Shown here piece after piece: positions 1-7,269 of a DNA stretch of 12,259 nucleotides. How positions within the stretch are numbered: the first letter of the stretch is position 1; every line of letters begins with the position of its first letter. The notes under the pieces were generated by a model. It made no database searches. It had not been told where the DNA came from and saw only the letters and a program-made list of their open reading frames with translations. The translations under genes and the position numbers were made by a program. Source of the DNA: UBA9926 sp964524295 (GTDB lineage: Bacteria; Pseudomonadota; Gammaproteobacteria; Pseudomonadales; Azotimanducaceae); assembly GCA_964524295.1 (NCBI GenBank), contig CAZGCW010000116.1, positions 1 to 12,259 of the forward strand. Reading direction: 5' to 3'.

Positions 1-355
1 GGAGGAGGTAGGCCTTGATTTGGCCCGATCGGGGCGTTATTTAGGCAGTTTTTCGCCTGTAAAGGCCAACCCGAGGGGTAATCTGGATATGCTGGTTGTG
101 CCTCAAGTGTTTGTCTTGGAAACAAAACCTGAGGGGTTACAGGCCAACTATGAGGTTGCTGAAATCCTTTGGGGAGACTTGGGCAGGATGCTGGACCGGC
201 AGCTGTTAACGCAGAGCACCTTCCCGCAGTTTAATCGTTCAATTGTGTTTCCCGGCTATCAGGTCGGTAAAGAGGTTGTCTGGGGTTTGACTTTTCGCAT
301 GCTCAACGAATTCTTCAGTTTGCTGGTTCCGGATTGGCAGGCACCCGCAGACTAG
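1..355 (+). CDS. Nudix hydrolase, CoA pyrophosphatase-like, 3' part
   Basis: This is the C-terminal part of a Nudix hydrolase; the 5' end lies before the window and the reading frame is open from base 2. The first residues read EEVGLDL, the end of a Nudix box (RExxEExGxxx), so the catalytic helix is cut by the window edge. The following YLGSFSPV segment, the VAEILWGDL stretch and the end pattern FPGYQVGKEVVWGLTFRML resemble the NudL/CoA pyrophosphatase type, which cleaves the diphosphate of CoA or related nucleotides using Mg2+ or Mn2+. The apparent TTG start at 20 falls just after the Nudix box and is not a real start. The stop codon overlaps the stop of the convergent metallo-hydrolase gene within a shared CTAG. 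Family assignment is good; the exact substrate is inferred. Confidence 0.8.
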   Translation, partial: EEVGLDLARSGRYLGSFSPVKANPRGNLDMLVVPQVFVLETKPEGLQANYEVAEILWGDLGRMLDRQLLTQSTFPQFNRSIVFPGYQVGKEVVWGLTFRMLNEFFSLLVPDWQAPAD

Positions 356-1263
356 GCTGGTTGTGATGATTCCCATAGAAAGGAAAAGTCCTCGCCCTGG
401 CGGTGCACCAGACCGGCGTGGCTGGGGCCGAAATGGGCGGGCATGAGTAGCGCATTTTCTGCAGCGCAGGTCTCAAGTAACTGCCGCCGTGTATGTATGG
501 CTTGTTCGGGCAGCTCACAAAAGGCGCTGTTCCAGTGGGGTTCGTAGACCTGAATGGGGTGATGACAGATATCTCCGCAAAAATAGGCGCGTTCATGATC
601 TGCTGATAAGCGAAGGGTCACACTGCCCGGGGTATGCCCGGGAGTAATGGCGATAAACAGGCGGTCCCCGATAAGGTCTTCATCCCTGATAATGAGCTGG
701 CTCTGACCCAGGATGGGTTGCACGCTGTCCTCAAAAGTTTGTTTGTTTACGCTGGCAAAGGCATCACCGGCTGCTGCATTGGCATGCTGTTCCTGCCAGA
801 ATTGGAGTTCAGCTGCTGACATGACGTATCTGGCGTTGGCGAAGGTGGGGACCCATTCACCATTGACCAGGCGAGAATTCCAGCCCACATGATCAACGTG
901 CAGGTGGGTACACAGGACAAAATCGATATCTTCAGGTGCCACCCCTGCAGCAGTGAAATTGGCAAGCCAGGGCGTCTGCATACGATGCCAGTTCCGATAC
1001 GGCATGCGCTCTTTGTCATCACCGATGCAGCCATCGACCAGAATGTTGTGGTGCGGCGTCTGGATCAGCCAGGAATGCATGCTGGCGATAATGCGGCCAC
1101 TGGTTTCATCACAGTGGTTGGGATAGAGCCAGGCCCGATGTTTCTCGAAGGCTTCTGCCTGGTAATCTGGGAAGAACTGGGTCGGGTCGAATAGCGGCCC
1201 GGTGAGCTCTTCGATTCTAGTGATTCGAGTGTCGCCTATTTGCCAGGATTGATTCATGAACAT
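352..1263 (-). CDS. MBL-fold metallo-hydrolase (lactonase-like)
   Basis: A 303-residue metallo-beta-lactamase-fold hydrolase of the group that includes lactonases such as YtnP/AiiA-like enzymes and methyl parathion hydrolase relatives. All metal ligands are visible: HLHVDH at residues 120-125, the TPGHT histidine at about 210, the CGD aspartate at about 231 and the MPAHF histidine at about 277. A di-zinc site is therefore expected. There is no signal peptide, so it is probably cytoplasmic. Two ATG codons lie two codons apart (1263 and 1257) and neither has a clear ribosome binding site, so the start is uncertain by two residues. The gene converges on the Nudix gene with overlapping stops. The substrate (lactone, ester or phosphotriester) cannot be told from sequence alone. 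Confidence 0.85.
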   Translation of the reverse strand: MFMNQSWQIGDTRITRIEELTGPLFDPTQFFPDYQAEAFEKHRAWLYPNHCDETSGRIIASMHSWLIQTPHHNILVDGCIGDDKERMPYRNWHRMQTPWLANFTAAGVAPEDIDFVLCTHLHVDHVGWNSRLVNGEWVPTFANARYVMSAAELQFWQEQHANAAAGDAFASVNKQTFEDSVQPILGQSQLIIRDEDLIGDRLFIAITPGHTPGSVTLRLSADHERAYFCGDICHHPIQVYEPHWNSAFCELPEQAIHTRRQLLETCAAENALLMPAHFGPSHAGLVHRQGEDFSFLWESSQPA

Positions 1264-1326
1264 GGCTCGCTGGTTGATGTACTCTGACTATATTTTAATC
1301 CTGGTTGATGTGCTATTACCCTGGAG

Positions 1327-1370
1327 TGAAAAAGCAGGCTGCTGCAGTATGTTGATGAGCCAGCCTGCTT
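1327..1370 (-). terminator. Rho-independent terminator of the alpha/beta hydrolase gene
   Basis: A perfect 10-base inverted repeat (AAGCAGGCTG at 1332-1341, CAGCCTGCTT at 1361-1370) with a 19-base loop lies 14 bases past the stop of the minus-strand gene ending at 1384. Read on the minus strand, the stem is followed by a run of five Ts. This fits an intrinsic terminator for that gene. Confidence 0.75.
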
Positions 1371-1383
1371 GCCGGGAAACTTT

Positions 1384-2637
1384 CTAGGCAGAATTTTTCT
1401 GCCTGAGATATCGGCAATATAGCCAGGTGAGAAAGCGCTCTATACCCAGTTTGACGTGTTCGCTTCTGGGCGAGGCGAATAGGTCAAAGGCGTGTTGGGC
1501 GCCTTTGATTTCGGCGTAAGCAACAGGTTCATTAGAAGTCGCCTGCAGTGCCGAGGCAAAATCACGACCCATCGTGACCGGTACCAGGGAGTCTTTGTCA
1601 CCGTGAATGATAAGGAACGCAGGTGCCTGGTCGGTTATGCGATTGATGGGTGATGCGCTTAGGTATGCTTCCTGGTGATCTTCCAGCGACTTCTTCATGA
1701 TTGAATTTTCCAGTATTTGCTCGAGCCCTGGATTGAGCATAAGCCGTTTTGCATCGGTGAAATCGTAGACGCCATAAAATGGCACACAACCCTGAACCTG
1801 GGTATCGACCTGTTCAAATCCGGGCTGGAATTCAGGATCATTGGCTGACAGGGCCAGCAATGAGGATAAGTGGCCGCCGGCCGAACCCCCGGTTACGACG
1901 ATGAACTCGGGATCGCCGCCGTACTCAGTAATATGTTGCTTTATCCAGGCCAGAGCCGCTTTACAATCGATGATGTGTTCTGGGAAGGTTGCCTTCGGAC
2001 TGAGTCGGTAGGAAACTGCGACGCAGGCCCATCCGCATCTGGCCATGTGTAGCATCAGGGGAATTGCCTGCTCGTTCTTGCTGCCCTTGTTCTCGGTCCA
2101 GGCACCGCCATGAATCTGCATCAGCACCGGCGTGTTACTGCTACGGGAGGCTGGCAGGTAAAGGTCGAGCTTGAGTCCCTGATGATCGAAACTGAGATCC
2201 TTGATCACTTCAACACCCATTCTGTCGCGCTTAAACGGTCTCAGCAGTGCCGCCCGGTCGATGCCTGCGTCGAGGCACTGGCTTTTGTACTCAGGTAGGA
2301 TCTCATCCATATAAGATGTTCCCAGGGCATGGGTTAAAGCAGTCTCCATTTTTGCCCGGGCATCGATGCCCTGCAAATGAAAGCGGGCCAGTGCCAGCCA
2401 GCACAGCACGCAGACCACCAGGCACAAGCCGTCGAGGCCACCGGTAATCTCACCAAAAATCACGAATAAAAAGGTGATACCTATTTGCCAGGCGATGTGA
2501 TGCAAGGCGAGCTCACCAGTTAACCAACCTGCGGCGAAGCTGAATATGCTCAGGCGTTTGTGCCTGTAGTTAGGGAAATACACGTTGGTCGCCATTAACG
2601 CCACGATGAGGGTAAAAAAAGTATAGCTGTCGACCAT
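1384..2637 (-). CDS. Membrane-anchored alpha/beta hydrolase (esterase/lipase family)
   Basis: A 417-residue protein with two parts. Residues 1-85 hold two or three hydrophobic segments (about 5-20, 33-62 and 68-85), a likely membrane anchor. Residues 140-415 form an alpha/beta hydrolase of the esterase/HSL-related type. The oxyanion motif HGGAW is at 176-180, the nucleophile elbow GGSAGG has Ser252, and the triad is completed by an Asp in HGDKDSLVP (Asp349) and His382 in GAQHAF. The reaction is probably carboxylester hydrolysis; the substrate is unknown. The ATG at 2637 is supported by an AAGGA ribosome binding site about seven bases upstream. A terminator follows the gene, so it is probably transcribed alone or with hemH upstream on the same strand (184 bases apart). 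Confidence 0.85.
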   Translation of the reverse strand: MVDSYTFFTLIVALMATNVYFPNYRHKRLSIFSFAAGWLTGELALHHIAWQIGITFLFVIFGEITGGLDGLCLVVCVLCWLALARFHLQGIDARAKMETALTHALGTSYMDEILPEYKSQCLDAGIDRAALLRPFKRDRMGVEVIKDLSFDHQGLKLDLYLPASRSSNTPVLMQIHGGAWTENKGSKNEQAIPLMLHMARCGWACVAVSYRLSPKATFPEHIIDCKAALAWIKQHITEYGGDPEFIVVTGGSAGGHLSSLLALSANDPEFQPGFEQVDTQVQGCVPFYGVYDFTDAKRLMLNPGLEQILENSIMKKSLEDHQEAYLSASPINRITDQAPAFLIIHGDKDSLVPVTMGRDFASALQATSNEPVAYAEIKGAQHAFDLFASPRSEHVKLGIERFLTWLYCRYLRQKNSA

Positions 2638-2821
2638 GTCCGTATCCTTTTTTCAAACTCGAGTTACTAAACCTGATCCAGCAATATTAGCAGAAGCGAA
2701 ATGCTACCCGCCAAGGCCTGAAGGCCAGAGGCAGCTTGGCTCCACAGTAGAGGTTGTCCGGGTTTCCTGGGTGCTGGCAGGCCTTAGGAAATTAAAATTG
2801 CAGGAGATAGCTGCTCTGAGC

Positions 2822-3871
2822 TTAGCTGTGCTGATTGATCAGGGTGCGAATCAGTTCGACATGATCCTGGGTGGCGTTAAGGGCTTTGATGTAGCTGAAT
2901 TTTTTGCCGCCGGCTGCCATGAAGATGTCGCGGTTCAGAATTTTAATCTCTTCAATTGTTTCCAGGCAGTCAACGGCAAAGCCAGGGCAGATGACCAGGA
3001 TATTCTTCCTGCCCTGGCCGGGCAGAGCTGCCATAACGTCACTGGTATAAGGCTTAAGCCATTGGGCCGGGCCGAAACGGGATTGGAAGGAGACCTGCCA
3101 CTGGCCCTTTTCTAGGGCAAGGGCATGGGCTACCCGTTCAGCAGTTGCCTGGCATTGCTGTTCATAGGGATCACCTTTGTCAGCTTGTGATTTCGGGATG
3201 CCATGAAAGGAAAACAGCAGGAAGGCGCCTTCATTGATTTGCCGGTTGTAGGCTTCCACTGACTTTGTCAGGGCGTGAATATAAGTTGTGTGCTGATGGT
3301 ATTGGTCCAGGAAACGGTGCAAGGGTGTGGTTCGCTGGCACAATGCCCGGGTGACCTGATCGAAAACAGCGCCGGTGGTTGCACTGCTGTATTGCGGGAA
3401 AAGCGGGATAAACAGGAAATCATTGCATCCTTGATCACAGAGCTGGTTTAGCACCGAGGTGATAGATGGATTTCCGTAGGTCATGGCCGAGGTCACCTTG
3501 ATTTGCCGGTCTGGATCCTCTCGGGTTAACTGCTCGTGTACGCGTAAGGCCAGCGCAGCGGTGATATTACGGATGGGGCCGTCATGAGTACCCCAGATCA
3601 TTTTGTACTTCTGCACCAGTTTCCTGGGACGGACGTTGAGGATCGCGCCGTGCAGGATCGGCAGCCATACAGCGCGGGGCAGGGTAACGACCCGCGGATC
3701 AGACAGAAATTCAGCCAGGTAACGTTTTATGGCAGGGGCGCTGGGTTCATCAGGCGTGCCCAGATTAACCAGAATAACTGCAGTTTTTTTCCCGTTGGCC
3801 AAATTGATCTCCTCAGCTCTAGCCAATAATGCCTTTGCCTGGCTGTGGTCGTCCAGTGGCATCTTCGTCAT
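2822..3871 (-). CDS. hemH: Ferrochelatase
   Basis: Ferrochelatase inserts Fe2+ into protoporphyrin IX, the last step of protoheme synthesis. The family signature is clear: LVNLGTPDEPS near the N-terminus, SAMTYGNPS, FIPLFPQYSSATTGA, the FSFHGIP motif carrying the catalytic histidine (about residue 223 from this start) and CPGFAVDCLETIEEI with the conserved glutamate (about 304). No C-terminal cysteine cluster for a [2Fe-2S] centre is seen. The frame is open up to a TTG at 3886; I prefer the ATG at 3871, giving 349 residues, although an ATG at 3862 is possible and no start has a strong ribosome binding site. About 28 residues precede the usual family start, slightly longer than the E. coli protein. 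The gene is divergent from ssrA, with about 65 bases between them. Confidence 0.95.
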   Translation of the reverse strand: MTKMPLDDHSQAKALLARAEEINLANGKKTAVILVNLGTPDEPSAPAIKRYLAEFLSDPRVVTLPRAVWLPILHGAILNVRPRKLVQKYKMIWGTHDGPIRNITAALALRVHEQLTREDPDRQIKVTSAMTYGNPSITSVLNQLCDQGCNDFLFIPLFPQYSSATTGAVFDQVTRALCQRTTPLHRFLDQYHQHTTYIHALTKSVEAYNRQINEGAFLLFSFHGIPKSQADKGDPYEQQCQATAERVAHALALEKGQWQVSFQSRFGPAQWLKPYTSDVMAALPGQGRKNILVICPGFAVDCLETIEEIKILNRDIFMAAGGKKFSYIKALNATQDHVELIRTLINQHS

Positions 3872-3920
3872 CTGGATCTGTGTCAAGTAATTACTGGCAG
3901 ATATCCTACTCTTTTAGGCT

Positions 3921-3926
3921 TATACT
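3921..3926 (+). promoter_or_regulatory. -10 box of the ssrA promoter
   Basis: TATACT ends nine bases before the mature 5' end of ssrA (3936), close to sigma70 consensus. No good -35 hexamer is found 16-18 bases upstream. The mature tmRNA end is made by processing, so the true transcription start may lie a few bases upstream of 3936. Confidence 0.5.
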
Positions 3927-3935
3927 ATCGCCTCT

Positions 3936-4312
3936 GGGGGTGATATGGCTTCGACGCCGATTACAAAACCTAAGGTGCATGTCGAGAGGGTAGTGACTCT
4001 CGTAAAACAATCGCTGTAACTTGTTATAGTTGCCAATGACGAAAACTACGCACTAGCTGCCTAAACCTACCTTCGGGTAATTTAAGTTAGCTTACCTCGG
4101 GGCGGATGTGCCCATGTATTCAAACCGAGGGCACGACTCATGGGATCGCTGTCAGACCCCGCTTGCGGTTAACGCAGTTAAAACTAAAGTAAGCTCGCCA
4201 CTTAATCCCTGTTTATCGGGCCAGTGAGTGGTTAAATAATAGATAGACTATGCATGTAGAGCCGAAGGCGGAGAACTGACGGACGCGGGTTCAACTCCCG
4301 CCACCTCCACCA
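3936..4312 (+). ncRNA. ssrA: Transfer-messenger RNA (tmRNA)
   Basis: A complete one-piece tmRNA of 377 nt. tmRNA rescues ribosomes stalled on broken mRNAs and, with SmpB, adds a degradation tag. The 5' end GGGGGTGATATGG and the 3' end CACCTCC-A-CCA form the tRNA-like acceptor stem (seven pairs, one of them G-U); the CCA is encoded. The T arm is GCGGG-TTCAACT-CCCGC. The tag frame starts at a GCC resume codon (4032) and ends at TAA (4062-4064), encoding ANDENYALAA, the same as the enterobacterial tag. The sequence between holds many GC-rich paired segments, as expected for the pseudoknots, which I did not fold. smpB is not in this window. Confidence 0.98.
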
Positions 4313-4346
4313 AATTAAGATTCAGAGACATCCATTAATATCCTCT

Positions 4347-4370
4347 AAGCCCATTAAATATGGGCTTTTT
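4347..4370 (+). terminator. Rho-independent terminator of ssrA
   Basis: An 8-base perfect stem (AAGCCCAT / ATGGGCTT) with a five-base AT loop is followed by Ts, 35 bases past the tmRNA CCA end. It is a convincing intrinsic terminator for ssrA. Confidence 0.8.
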
Positions 4371-4508
4371 GGTATTTAGAGTTTCTATTACTGGCCGCTA
4401 AGCCCCATAAAAACTTAAAGCCCTTCTACAAATGGGGATCTGCTCAGGTAGGTTCCCTCTATTCTCAACTGCAATCCCAATCTAACCGGATCGATTGAAA
4501 TAGACGCG

Positions 4509-5108
4509 TTATGGTGCCCAGGGATATTCCTTGTAGGTGCCGGGTTGTTTGCGGCATTCCATCACCGGCAGATGCGATCCTATGGGTTTTTCTTTAGTAC
4601 AAACAATACCTTGTGCTTCCATGCCATAGCGTTCGATATAGTACTCGGTTTGTTTGTGTACAAGAGAGATGAATTTTTCCGGGATCAGTTTCAAGAGTTT
4701 TGCGTGCTCCTGCAGTAACTTACGGTCGCCGGACTCGACAGCCAGCCCGAACAGGGCAGTGCCTATTAACAGGTTTTTCTGAACCGATTGCCCCTGGATA
4801 TGCATCAAGGCAATGCTATGTTGGGCGCGTTTGAGTCCTAGACGCGCAGGTTCGGACAATACCTCATAAGCTTTTTCATGCTTACCACTTCGGTAAAGGC
4901 TAACGCCTCGTTGTTCCTTTTCCTCCAAAACTCGGATTTCCATATAGCGGGGGTCATCCTTTGGCCGACCTTTGCTATCCAGTACATTCGTTTCTATGGA
5001 TTCAATCGCGGCTTGGGTTGTTGTGACTAGTCCAGCCATGATTAGCCCGGCGATGAACAATTTGGCAGATAGTGGGTTTAAGAACGACTTAGAGCGGTTT
5101 ATTCTCAT
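4509..5108 (-). CDS. Secreted Sel1-repeat protein
   Basis: A 199-residue protein with an N-terminal signal peptide: basic RINRSK, a hydrophobic core at about 16-30 and a likely cleavage site after TQA near residue 33. Residues about 80-125 contain a Sel1-like (TPR-type) helical repeat pattern: LGLKRAQHSIALMHIQGQ followed by NLLIGTALFGLAVESGD. Such solenoids usually bind proteins. The C-terminal part has two cysteines around a GSH motif (IVCTKEKPIGSHLPVMEC), which might form a disulfide in the periplasm. The frame is open to a GTG at 5120, but the ATG at 5108 has a GAAGAA stretch upstream and is preferred. The gene is oriented against ssrA and lies between ssrA and a degenerate echo of its 3' end. 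No specific function is recognised. Confidence 0.7.
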   Translation of the reverse strand: MRINRSKSFLNPLSAKLFIAGLIMAGLVTTTQAAIESIETNVLDSKGRPKDDPRYMEIRVLEEKEQRGVSLYRSGKHEKAYEVLSEPARLGLKRAQHSIALMHIQGQSVQKNLLIGTALFGLAVESGDRKLLQEHAKLLKLIPEKFISLVHKQTEYYIERYGMEAQGIVCTKEKPIGSHLPVMECRKQPGTYKEYPWAP

Positions 5109-5418
5109 GTGATTCTTCACTAATTCAAAGCATTGATACTAGCACCAACCACATCGGTTCTCATCAGGGAATTTTCGAGGCGGGTTTGTCTTTTCAGCCA
5201 TGATGATCCTATAAGATGGTATAGCGGCTGATAGGGCTTGAATGTGACTCCCGCGCCTCCATCATTTTATAGAGGTTTCGCCCTGATTGTTGATTATCAA
5301 TTAGGCTGTGTTCAGCTCTTAAGTCTGGATTGGGCAGTATTTGATGACTCGTTCGCAGAGAGTTGTCGTGGTTCAATAAAGTTGCGACTATAGGCTTTAC
5401 AAATAAGGACTTAATTAA
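5109..5418. other. Intergenic control region between the Sel1 gene and the amidase gene
   Basis: This 310-base divergent spacer holds no gene that I can support. It contains the ssrA 3'-end echo at 5247-5264 and a short symmetrical site TTGATTATCAA at 5290-5300, which has the shape of a regulator-binding site but is too short to call. A ribosome binding site (AAGGA) sits about nine bases before the amidase ATG. A possible -10 (TATAGG, 5389-5394) lacks a well-spaced -35. Confidence 0.5.
5247..5264 (+). repeat. Degenerate copy of the ssrA 3' end (att-like remnant)
   Basis: ACTCCCGCGCCTCCATCA matches the last 19 bases of ssrA (4294-4312, ACTCCCGCCACCTCCACCA) with one gap and two mismatches. The ssrA 3' end is a common attachment site for integrative elements, which leave a duplicated end at their far border. 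The copy bounds a segment of about 930 bases that holds the Sel1-repeat gene. No integrase or other element gene is visible, so this may be a decayed scar or a chance match. Confidence 0.35.
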
Positions 5419-6870
5419 ATGAGTGAATTTGCATTCAAATCTGCTGTGGAGTTAGCAAGTGCTATTGCCGGCAAACAAGTCAGTTCTCTGGAACTGACGG
5501 ATATGTACATCGATCGCGTTGAATCAATAGATCCTGAGATTAACTCGGTTGTGGTGAAGGATTTTGAGCGAGGCAGGCAGGCTGCTCGAGCAGCCGATGC
5601 TGCTGTTGCATCGGGCAAACCGCTGGGTCCACTTCATGGTGTGCCCATGACAATCAAAGAGGCTTACGATATCGAGGGATTACCAACCACCTGGGGCATC
5701 CCAGAATTTAAAAATAATATAGCCACAAAAGACGCGGATACGGTCGTTCGGATGAAACAAGCGGGGGCACATTTTTTTGGTAAAACCAATGTACCCTTGA
5801 GTCTGGCTGACTTTCAGAGTTTCAATGATATTTACGGTACGACTCATAATCCCTGGAATCTTGAACGGACGCCGGGCGGGTCCTCAGGTGGATCCTCTGC
5901 TGCATTGGCAGCGGGGCTAACCGGCCTTGAGGCGGGTTCTGATATCGGTGGTTCGATCCGAAACCCGGCTCACTTTTGTGGTATCTATGGACACAAGCCC
6001 ACTTGGGGCATTGTCTCAGATACGGGTCATGCGCTACCCGGCCAGGTAGCACCCGCAGATATTGCTGTGGTCGGGCCAATGGGGCGTAGTGCTGAAGATC
6101 TTAAAGTCAGCATGGATGTGACCGCAGGGCCCTCTGCGCATGATGCAGGGGGCTGGCAACTGAACCTGCCAAAACCCAGCAAGCATCATCTCAGAGATTT
6201 CCGCGTCGCTATCTGGACCCATGAGGATATGGCGCCGGTATCACGGGAGATTTCTGATCGTGTGCAGTTAATCGGCGATACGCTGAGTCGACTTGGCGCA
6301 ACGGTTTCAGACAGTGCTCGCCCGGATATTAACCTGGAGGAGAGTCACGACACCTACAGCAGCTTACTGTGGGGGGTGATGGGTGCCGAGATCAGTGAAG
6401 AACAGAAGCTTGAATACCAGGCTGCTTCTGAAGAGTTAGACCCCAATGACCATTCCATTGCGGCCGATTTGGTTCGTTATTCAGTCCAACAACATGGAAC
6501 CTGGTCTATGCACAACAACAAGAGATTTTTAATTCGACAACAGTGGCGACGATTCTTCAATGATTGGGATATTGTTATATGCCCGCAGACGGCGACTACA
6601 GCGTTCCCGCAAGATCAAGGGGAGTATCTTGAGCGAACACTGCTGGTTGATAATGTGGCGCAGGATTATTTCCAGCAAGTATTCTGGGCAGGGCTTGTCA
6701 CCGTGGCTCATCTACCGAGCACGGTTTTCCCGACCGGGCTTTCACAGGAAGGTCTACCGATCGGTTTACAGGCCGTGGGGGCAGAGTTTAATGACTATGT
6801 CACGATAGACTTCACCAGGCTGATGGCTGAAGAAATTGGCGGGTTCATACCTCCGCCTGCCTATGCCTGA
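5419..6870 (+). CDS. Amidase (amidase signature family)
   Basis: A 483-residue amidase-signature hydrolase that would split a C-N amide bond. The Ser-cisSer-Lys triad is complete: Lys80 in MTIKEA, cis-Ser155 in the TPGGSSGGSSAALAAG segment and the nucleophile Ser179 in GSDIGGSIRNPAHFCG, with the 24-residue spacing between the two serines seen in FAAH. The family Gly-rich core is followed by GIYGHKPTWG. Length is typical for stand-alone amidases. No signal peptide is seen, so it is likely cytoplasmic. It is not GatA by context: no gatC or gatB is near. It starts at ATG 5419 after an AAGGA box and is followed by a long 399-base spacer before the next gene. The natural substrate is unknown. Confidence 0.9.
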   Translation: MSEFAFKSAVELASAIAGKQVSSLELTDMYIDRVESIDPEINSVVVKDFERGRQAARAADAAVASGKPLGPLHGVPMTIKEAYDIEGLPTTWGIPEFKNNIATKDADTVVRMKQAGAHFFGKTNVPLSLADFQSFNDIYGTTHNPWNLERTPGGSSGGSSAALAAGLTGLEAGSDIGGSIRNPAHFCGIYGHKPTWGIVSDTGHALPGQVAPADIAVVGPMGRSAEDLKVSMDVTAGPSAHDAGGWQLNLPKPSKHHLRDFRVAIWTHEDMAPVSREISDRVQLIGDTLSRLGATVSDSARPDINLEESHDTYSSLLWGVMGAEISEEQKLEYQAASEELDPNDHSIAADLVRYSVQQHGTWSMHNNKRFLIRQQWRRFFNDWDIVICPQTATTAFPQDQGEYLERTLLVDNVAQDYFQQVFWAGLVTVAHLPSTVFPTGLSQEGLPIGLQAVGAEFNDYVTIDFTRLMAEEIGGFIPPPAYA

Positions 6871-7269
6871 GCCAATTGGTGAGGTTACTGTAACTGCTTG
6901 AGCAATGCGGTTGGTCCAAACTATGGGTTTGTCTTAGGCATACTTATTGGTATTTCGCTGGGCAAATCTAATCCAGTATCAGAGTGCCTGACCGCTGAAG
7001 CAGTCCTGGCGCCTGGGCTAGCCGTTTTCAATTGAGAGTTTGGTGATGGCTTGGATAAAACCAAGGAATTTACTATTAGACTCGGCAACGCCGGATCTGT
7101 AGCCTATTAATACATGAGCGAAAATCTAAATAGAACGATAGCTAGCTAAGTTGATGAGCGCCTAGGTATAGAAGCAGCCCACCCTATCTGTTGTGGGCAA
7201 GTGGAGGTTACAGAAATGTAACCAAAGCTTTCATTGACCAAACGAATCAGTATTTATGGGGAGACAATA
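6871..7269. other. Long leader region upstream of the HSL-type hydrolase gene
   Basis: This 399-base spacer has no supportable gene. A short hydrophobic frame from about 6900 to 7035 (including GFVLGILIGISLG) lacks a good start and ribosome binding site. A palindrome GTTACTGTAAC lies at 6884-6894, and two hairpins (7177-7198 and 7206-7223) stand just before the downstream gene. No confident promoter is found. Confidence 0.5.
7177..7223 (+). promoter_or_regulatory. Tandem hairpins in the leader of the HSL-type hydrolase gene
   Basis: Two inverted repeats stand eight bases apart. The first is GCCCAC (7177-7182) with GTGGGC (7193-7198) and a ten-base loop. The second is a perfect 7-base stem GGTTACA (7206-7212) with TGTAACC (7217-7223) around GAAA, which as RNA is a GNRA tetraloop. 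They end about 46 bases before the start codon and have no T-run, so they are not terminators. They could be a 5' UTR structure or an operator. No known riboswitch class is recognised. Confidence 0.4.

Noticed and set aside
20..355. TTG start at 20 for the Nudix gene
   Set aside because: It would cut off the Nudix box, which is visible in frame directly upstream.
2713..2785. AAGGCCTG / CAGGCCTT inverted repeat between hemH and the alpha/beta hydrolase gene
   Set aside because: Eight-base arms with a 57-base spacer and no T-run; likely chance.
2636..3115. 159-codon frame on the + strand
   Set aside because: Most of it is the antisense of the hemH 3' part, whose product matches ferrochelatase motifs clearly; the start codon region overlaps the alpha/beta hydrolase start.
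4403..4437. Inverted repeat CCCCAT / ATGGGG as terminator of the Sel1 gene
   Set aside because: The 23-base loop is long and no T-run follows on the minus strand.
5419..6870. GatA subunit of the amidotransferase
   Set aside because: No gatB or gatC neighbour, and the context is of accessory hydrolases.
6900..7035. Short hydrophobic frame containing GFVLGILIGISLG
   Set aside because: No ribosome binding site, only a TTG start, about 45 codons and no recognised family.
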